Of a stretch of 64,000 bases of DNA, positions 58,374 to 64,000 are shown piece after piece. The position numbers and the translations under genes are program-made. Position 1 is the first letter of the stretch; every line of letters begins with the position of its first letter. The notes beneath the pieces were generated by a model. The model was not told where the DNA came from, did not search any database, and was given only the letters and a program-made list of their open reading frames with translations. Origin of the DNA: Nicotiana tabacum (taxonomy: Eukaryota > Streptophyta > Magnoliopsida > Solanales > Solanaceae). Where the stretch lies: positions 46,943,348 to 47,007,347 of the forward strand of contig NC_134102.1 of the NCBI RefSeq assembly GCF_000715075.1, read 5' to 3'.

Positions 58374-60397
58374 TGTCACGCCCCGAACCTGGAGGGACGA
58401 GACTGGCACCCGGTGCCTCACCTAACCTTACATACCAACTTGCGACTAAGGAACTCTGATCATGTGATGTCATACTTTGGCCATGGGCCACATTGCAAGA
58501 CAAATGTGAATGCTAACTAAATATCAATATAAAGCTAGGTCGACAAGGCTGTCATAACTACTACAGCTGGCAAACCAACAAAATATATATAGAAGGCCTA
58601 CTAGCCCAACATACTGCACTAACTGACAGGATATGTCTACAAGCCTCTACTGGTGGATATACTGTGATAAGAATAGCTTCCCGACCTACTCATAACATAT
58701 ATACATTTATACACAATATGTACATAAAGCTCTAGACTCGGCAACTCCGCAAGGCATGGAGCTTACCGATCAAGCTGAACTCGAGAAACACTTAATGAGG
58801 AGGTATACCCGTCTGTCTGTCTGAACCTGCACGCATGAAATGCAACGCCCCCAGGAAAAGGGACGTTAGTACGAAATAATGTACCGAGTATGTAAGGCAC
58901 TATACTAAAAGCTGAACTGATAATATAATAACTGAAAGCAACTGGAAGTCAAAGATAATCTGAAGATATGCTTACCTGCTGATACTGACTCAACTCTCTC
59001 AATATAGTAAGTAAAATAGTTGTCCGGCCTTATAAGACTCAGTATATATATAACTGCTCTGCCGTAGTAGGCTCACTCATAGGCGCTTGGCCATACTAGG
59101 CTCTGTATCTCGGCCAACTAGGCTCGCTCATAGGCGCTCGGCCACAGTTGGCTCGGTATATAACTTACCATCTGATCAGAGATTGCCCAATAGGGGCCTG
59201 CCCATCGATTATAGCTCGATGGTAATGAAAATACTGTAATACTGTATATATAAATTCTCTCCTCTCATGACTGGCAAAAAAGAAAATACTCAATTGAATA
59301 TGAAGTCCCGATAAGAAGAATATTGTAACTTACAAGACTAGGAAAATATACGTAATTTTCGGGATATGAATTTTTCTTTATGCCTCGTTATCAAACTCAT
59401 ATAATTATGAGATCATGCCAAAATGAAGAAAGGGCTTAGCCTTAACATACCTGGAGTTCGGAAAAATCCATATAATATTCTTGGAAAAGATTGCACCGTA
59501 CTTCTTTAGAACCGCAAAATTTTACGTTGTTACGGTTCTAACAATTCTCGTTAGAATTGTTTGGTTGCAAGAATTTCGTTGAAACCTTGTAGGAGAATTT
59601 GGTTGCAAGAATTTCGTTAGAAGCTTTGTTTTGAATGGAGTTTAGCGCCTGTTAGTGTCTTGAATTGTAACTGGAATTATTTGGTTTCATGTAGGAACTT
59701 GAATTGTAGGAAGTGCTAGCGTTCTTGTTATGAAGTGTTGTAAGAAGGTTTGTTGAATTCTTTCTTAAGATTCTAGGGAATGATTTTGATCTTTGTTGTA
59801 AGAAGGCTTGCTGAGTTCTTTCTTAAGATTGTAGGGAATGATTTTGATTTTCTTGAGATGTTATTCTTAACTCTAGGTGGCCCCACATAGCAAGCTTAGT
59901 GTCATTTAAGGTATGACACCTTTCCATCTTCATGAATAGTCATTAGAGATTTTAGGAGGGCTTGCCACGTTGGGAGGGGGGGTTAAGTCTTATCCTAAGC
60001 TTGTTTTATTAAGAATTATTTTTCACTTACTTAAAATACTACTCACTTTTCACATACCTTATACACCTTACTATCATGGCCATGTAGTACCTTGTGTGGT
60101 ACTAGTCCATAAATACCGGGTATTATAGCTCGGGCCGTATTTTATCCCAAAATGTCAAATTTTGACGAAATTCATTTTCTTCGATTTTCTTACCCTCTCA
60201 CCTTCACGAATTTACTCATCACTTATTTGAAATAGCATAATACTTATAATCTCACAATAATCTCATTCCCGAGCTTACCTCGATTACCTTATGACAAAAC
60301 TTTAACATACGAAAATACGGAATGTAACATTTTATTTCCGAGCTTATATCAATTTACTTATGGCGTACTTCCACGTACGAAAATATGGGGTGTAACA
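58374..60397 (-). repeat. 5' LTR of the LARD-like element (2024 bp)
   Basis: Same length as the 3' LTR and collinear without visible large indels. By eye the two differ at roughly 2-3% of sites, mostly transitions, which implies a recent insertion compared with every other element here. It adjoins the primer binding site. Confidence 0.9.
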
Positions 60398-60402
60398 CTT
60401 GG

Positions 60403-60505
60403 GATACCGAGCATGTTATTCGGAGTAGATATCCTCATCTCTTTGGCATTCTAGGTATGTTTCTAAACTCGTTCGAGGACAAACGTTTGTTTAAGAAAGG
60501 GAGAA
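60403..60505 (+). pseudogene. End of the element F2 polyprotein region and purine tract
   Basis: It continues 51848 after the nested element: TW-x-TE, then RSRYPHLF and a final region with CGAGGACAAACGTTTG. It ends with a purine tract AAGAAAGGGAGAA just before the 3' LTR at 60506. The stretch is short, but its match to the same part of elements A, D and F1 is clear. Confidence 0.75.
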
Positions 60506-63463
60506 TTTAATGACCCGGCCAATCGATTTGTGTATTTGAGCCCCATTCCCTTGTTCGATGCTCCAGTTTGCTTCTTTGTTGGTTTGGGACTTGCGGGGTT
60601 GATTTGGAACTCTTAGAGTCATTTATGGAATCTTAAGTTATAAGAGTTGACCGAGGAATGATTTTTGTGTAAACGACCCAGGAATGGTGCTTTAATGGTC
60701 CAAATGGGTTCGTATGGTGATTTTGTACTTAGGCGTATGTCAAGATTTGGATTCGGAGATCCCTAAGATGATTTGATTCTATTTGGCGAATGTTAGAAAT
60801 TTGAAGGTTTGAAACGTTCATAGATTTAACCGGCAATTGACCTTGGTATTATCAGGTTCAGATTATTGTTTTGGGAGTTGGAATAGGTTTGTTATGTCAT
60901 TTGAAACTTGTGTGCAAAATTTGAGGTGATTCCGAGTTGGTTAGTCGTGGTCCGAATGAATTTTGAAAATTTGAATGTGGATTAGCTCATTAAGCTTAAA
61001 TTAAGGTGTGATTTGTGGGTTTGATGTATGTAATGTTGTGTGATTTGAGACCTTGAGTTGGCCCGTATTAGGTTTTGGGATTGGTTGGTGTGTTTGGACG
61101 GGGTCCCAAAGGCCTCAGGTGTGTTTCAGATTGATGTAGAATTGTTTGGTGTTATGTAGGCATTTCTGTTCTGGTGTTTTTGCATATGCGAGGATGGGTT
61201 CGCAGGTGTGAGCCCGCTGATGCGGATACTGGGGTCGCAGCTGCAGAGGACAGCTGGGGCAGGAGGAGTCTGCATATGCGGAGGGCAAATCACAGAAGCA
61301 AATGCACAGGTGTGCCACTTAGACCTCAGAAGCGGCTCTGTAAAAGAGAAAAGGCGAAACTTATGGGTTTCCGCATATGCGAGTTACTTTCCGCAGATGC
61401 AATGTCGCAGAAGTGAGCTTTTTGTCCGCAAAAGCAAAATCGCTAGGCAGAGTATATATTTCGAGGGTTTAGCTTCTTTTTATATCATATTTTGAGATTG
61501 GGAGCTTGGATTGGGGCGATGTTTATGCGATTTTCACCACTTGATTGAGGCAAGTGTTCATGACTTATATTTGATTTTATTTCATTATTCCATCTTTGAT
61601 TTTGACCTTTGGTTGATGAAATCTAAGGGATCAATTGGGGTTTTTGTAAAAAAAAAAATTGGAAAACAAATTATTGAGATTTGGACCGCGATTTGGAGTC
61701 GATTTTAGATAAAACTTGTGTTATTGGATTCCTATTGGAATGGGTGTTCGGGATTAGTAAATTTTATCGGGTTCCGAATGGCGGGTGCGGGTTGAATTTT
61801 TGGTTGACTTCATGCAATTAATTAAAGATTCAATATTTATTGTTTGGGTTCGATTCATATGGCTTTATTTGATGTTATTGAGTTGTATTTGGCTATATTC
61901 GGCACGTTTGGAGATTGATTTGAGAGGAAAGGCTATTTTGGGAGATTGGAGGCTACCAGGAGGAGGTAAGTCTCTTGGCTAACCTTGTTAAGAGATAAGC
62001 CCTAAGAAATTGACTTGTTTTCTATGTGTTTAAGGTATTACAAGTATTGTATATATGTGGTGGCGAGTGTATATGCATTCAATGATTTTATAGACCGGGG
62101 GTAGAAATTGGAATATTTTATGCTTTTTTTGACTATGTGCTCATTTGATGTATGATTTATTTGGCTTATGTGACTATGTTTGCCCTTTTATTCATGTTAG
62201 AAATCATGCCTAGACCTATGATCAAATTGTGAAGGCATGAGAACTTATTCTTGATATGCTAAATTGCTTAATTGCCCGTAGTCACATAGAGAATTCCTAA
62301 GCACATGTCTGTATGATATTTATTAAGTCCTCGTGCACCTTTTATCTATAATTCTTAAGCATATACATGCATTTAAATAATGGATACATGATTCAGACTG
62401 AGGATTTTGGCACGAAGGGAAAGCGTGCAACTGATAAATTTATGGCACATTGGACTTGATGATCAGACATTGATTTATGAGAGATTATATTATACTCCTC
62501 TTGTGCTTGGATTTAGATTCATCTCTCTAGATTCAGGTGATAACCCATGTTAATTTTGGCCTGTGAGCATGGTCGGTATATGTATTTTGTACCGAGTCGA
62601 TACGTGGATTTTCTATCGGGTTATGTGATACATGGATTGTGTATCGGGGTACATGGATCTTGTACCAGTTGAGCATACATTCTTATTATTGACTCGTTTT
62701 GGAGTATTTATTTTATCCTAAACTGTTACTTGACACCTTATATGCTAATTGGGAGTCCTGGCGCCGTTATTTGAGCATGTCAGCTTTTATTATTATATTT
62801 GAGCAATGATAGGGTTATGTTTGTGCTATAAAAGCATTCTTAGTACCTTTTCAACTGATGATATGTGTGATTCGTTATATTGATGATATTATTCACAGTT
62901 TAAGTTCTTATTATGTTATTATATCTGTGTGGTATGTACTTAGAAGCATATAGCCTCGCCACTACTTCTTCTAGGTTAGATGTCATACTTACTGGGTACC
63001 GATTGTCGTGTAATCATACTACGCTTGTGCATATCTTCTGTGCAGATCCGCAGGTGTGTCCTAGCAGAGCTTCCTGATTTGAGCTAGGAGACTATATGGA
63101 GACTTAGGGTGAGCTACACTTCATGGTTTTATTTCGCAATTCCTGAGTCCCTGTTCTTTTATTTTATTTCTCTATTGCATTTCACACTGTTGTTATATAT
63201 ACACAAAGTTGTTCTCTTTTCCATAGTTTGCTCGTGTACTTGTGCCACCTAGTCTTTGGGGCATATTGTATTGGCCGTGTTTAGGACTTGCTTGTGATTT
63301 TATCAGATAGTGTCACTGTTTTGAGACTATTTTCATCTTTTATTGTTATATCTCTCTATTAAATAATAAAAATAGACTTTAATTATTGATTTCAAGTTGT
63401 CTTGCTTAGCAAGTTTGGCTAGGTGCTGTCACGACCTCAAGGCAGGATTTTTGGGTCGTGACA
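60506..63463 (+). repeat. 3' LTR of element F2 (about 2958 bp)
   Basis: It begins tttaatgacccggcc (mutated TGTAATGACC) and ends GGGTCGTGACA. A word array of GCATATGCGAG, GCAGATGCAAT type is at about 61185-61440, 679 bp from the start. Short frames such as 61174-61416 and 61208-61495 run through this array and are artefacts. Confidence 0.85.
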
Positions 63464-64000
63464 TTTGCATATTTTCATTATTTTGAGTTTTGGAACAGGG
63501 GAAGAGGCAAACTTTGAGTATATTTTCATCAGTACTTTGTGGGCAAGGTGTGATTAGGATGCATTCAACGAAGTTCAAATGTTGGAAAGTTAAGAGAATA
63601 ATTTTGATCTTTGATTCTTGGTTTTGATGTTATTTATGATGTTTAGAGCCTTTAGATAATCTGGGATAATATATTCGGACTTGTTGGCATTTTTTGACGG
63701 AACCCCGAGGGGCTTGAGTGAGTTTCTTATTAGTTTCAGATTTGTTTTGCTAAGTTGAGTTGTGTTGGTTATGGTTTTTTGCATTTGCGATGTGGGTGTT
63801 GCAAATGTGACTGCATTTGCGAAGGAGTTGTCGCTTGTGCAACCTAGTTGAGCCAGGGGGGTCGCATATGCAAGGATATGTGTCGCAAATTAGGACTATG
63901 GGATTCTGGGATACTTGTTCACTTTTGGGAGTTGTGGCATCGCTTTTGCGACCAGTAGCTTTGGGGATTTACAACATTGGCTGGGTCAACGGGATTCACA
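63464..64000 (+). repeat. Resumed F1 LTR and start of another LTR fragment with a GCATTTGCGA array
   Basis: The first 80 bp or so after TTTGC continue the F1 LTR (ATTATTTTGAGTTTTGG). From about 63550 the sequence instead resembles an earlier part of such LTRs (GATTCTTGGTTTTGATGTTA, compare 47968-47990). It then enters a word array of GCATTTGCGATG, TTGCAAATGTG type at 63780-63960. A different LTR, in plus orientation, has therefore been joined here. The window ends inside it. Confidence 0.5.

Larger units (their letters stand above)
51849..60397 (-). mobile_element. Non-autonomous LTR retrotransposon (LARD-like), 8549 bp
   Basis: Minus-strand element with 3' LTR 51849-53872, internal region 53873-58373 and 5' LTR 58374-60397. 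The target duplication CTTGG is perfect (51844-51848, 60398-60402), and removing the element restores the reading of F2 (TTGG then GATACCGAG). The LTRs are both 2024 bp. Purine tract and primer site are present, but the 4.5-kb internal region has no gag or pol motif on either strand. It must have been mobilised by proteins of another element. Its LTR is of the same family as the one split across 3811-17931. Confidence 0.88.
48476..63463 (+). mobile_element. Ty3/gypsy element F2 (Tekay-like), internally deleted, with nested element
   Basis: 5' LTR 48476-51085 (truncated), internal remnant 51086-51848 plus 60403-60505, 3' LTR 60506-63463. The flanks TTTGC (48471-48475 and 63464-63468) are identical and place the insertion inside the LTR of F1. 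From the end of the 5' LTR to the integrase core everything is deleted. The nested element 51849-60397 splits the chromodomain-like tail. Confidence 0.85.

Overview
This window is plant nuclear DNA, most likely from a large-genome Solanaceae species. That call rests on the style of the long Ty3/gypsy LTRs, the GT-AG introns of the single gene and the eudicot-type clathrin adaptor it encodes; the species cannot be named from the sequence alone. About 85% of the window is LTR retrotransposons nested inside each other, and almost every retroelement reading frame is broken by stops and frameshifts.

There is one intact-looking protein gene. It lies on the minus strand at 37235-43029, has 15 exons, and encodes a 577-residue ANTH-domain (AP180/CALM-type) clathrin assembly protein. 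All 14 introns have GT-AG borders, phase is kept across every junction, and the C-terminal NPF, DPF and DLL adaptor motifs are present. Upstream and divergent to it is a dead exon-like fragment (44028-44222, plus) of a viroplasmin/RNase H1 N-terminal-type domain.

Layout from left to right. 1-2073: end of a Tat/Ogre-type element on the minus strand (decayed gag, primer binding site, 619-bp LTR). 2074-3811: LINE-type RNase H fragment. 3811-17931: one plus-strand LTR ('family C') split twice, first by a solo LTR (3882-6594, target duplication TTAGA) and then by a minus-strand Ty3/gypsy element 'A' (8002-16807). 17932-36489: minus-strand Ty3/gypsy element 'B', itself interrupted by a solo LTR (22162-23585, duplication ATAGC) and by element 'D' (23867-33957, duplication atcta/gtcta). 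36490-44699: the gene island. 44700-45300: minus-strand LTR tips ending in an (AT)n tract. 45301-48475: plus-strand element 'F1'. 48476-63463: element 'F2' (duplication TTTGC) inserted in the LTR of F1. 51849-60397: a non-autonomous minus-strand element inserted in F2 (duplication CTTGG), with two 2024-bp LTRs and a 4.5-kb internal region without recognisable coding. 63464-64000: more LTR sequence.

A, B, D, F1 and F2 look like Tekay/Del-type chromoviruses: the order is gag, protease, RT, RNase H, integrase, with a chromodomain-like tail. The target duplications give a relative insertion order. The most unusual shared structure is a 200-400 bp array of short, mostly palindromic words built on TCGC/GCGA. 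It sits about 700 bp from the start of nearly every Tekay-like LTR, with the word differing between families.
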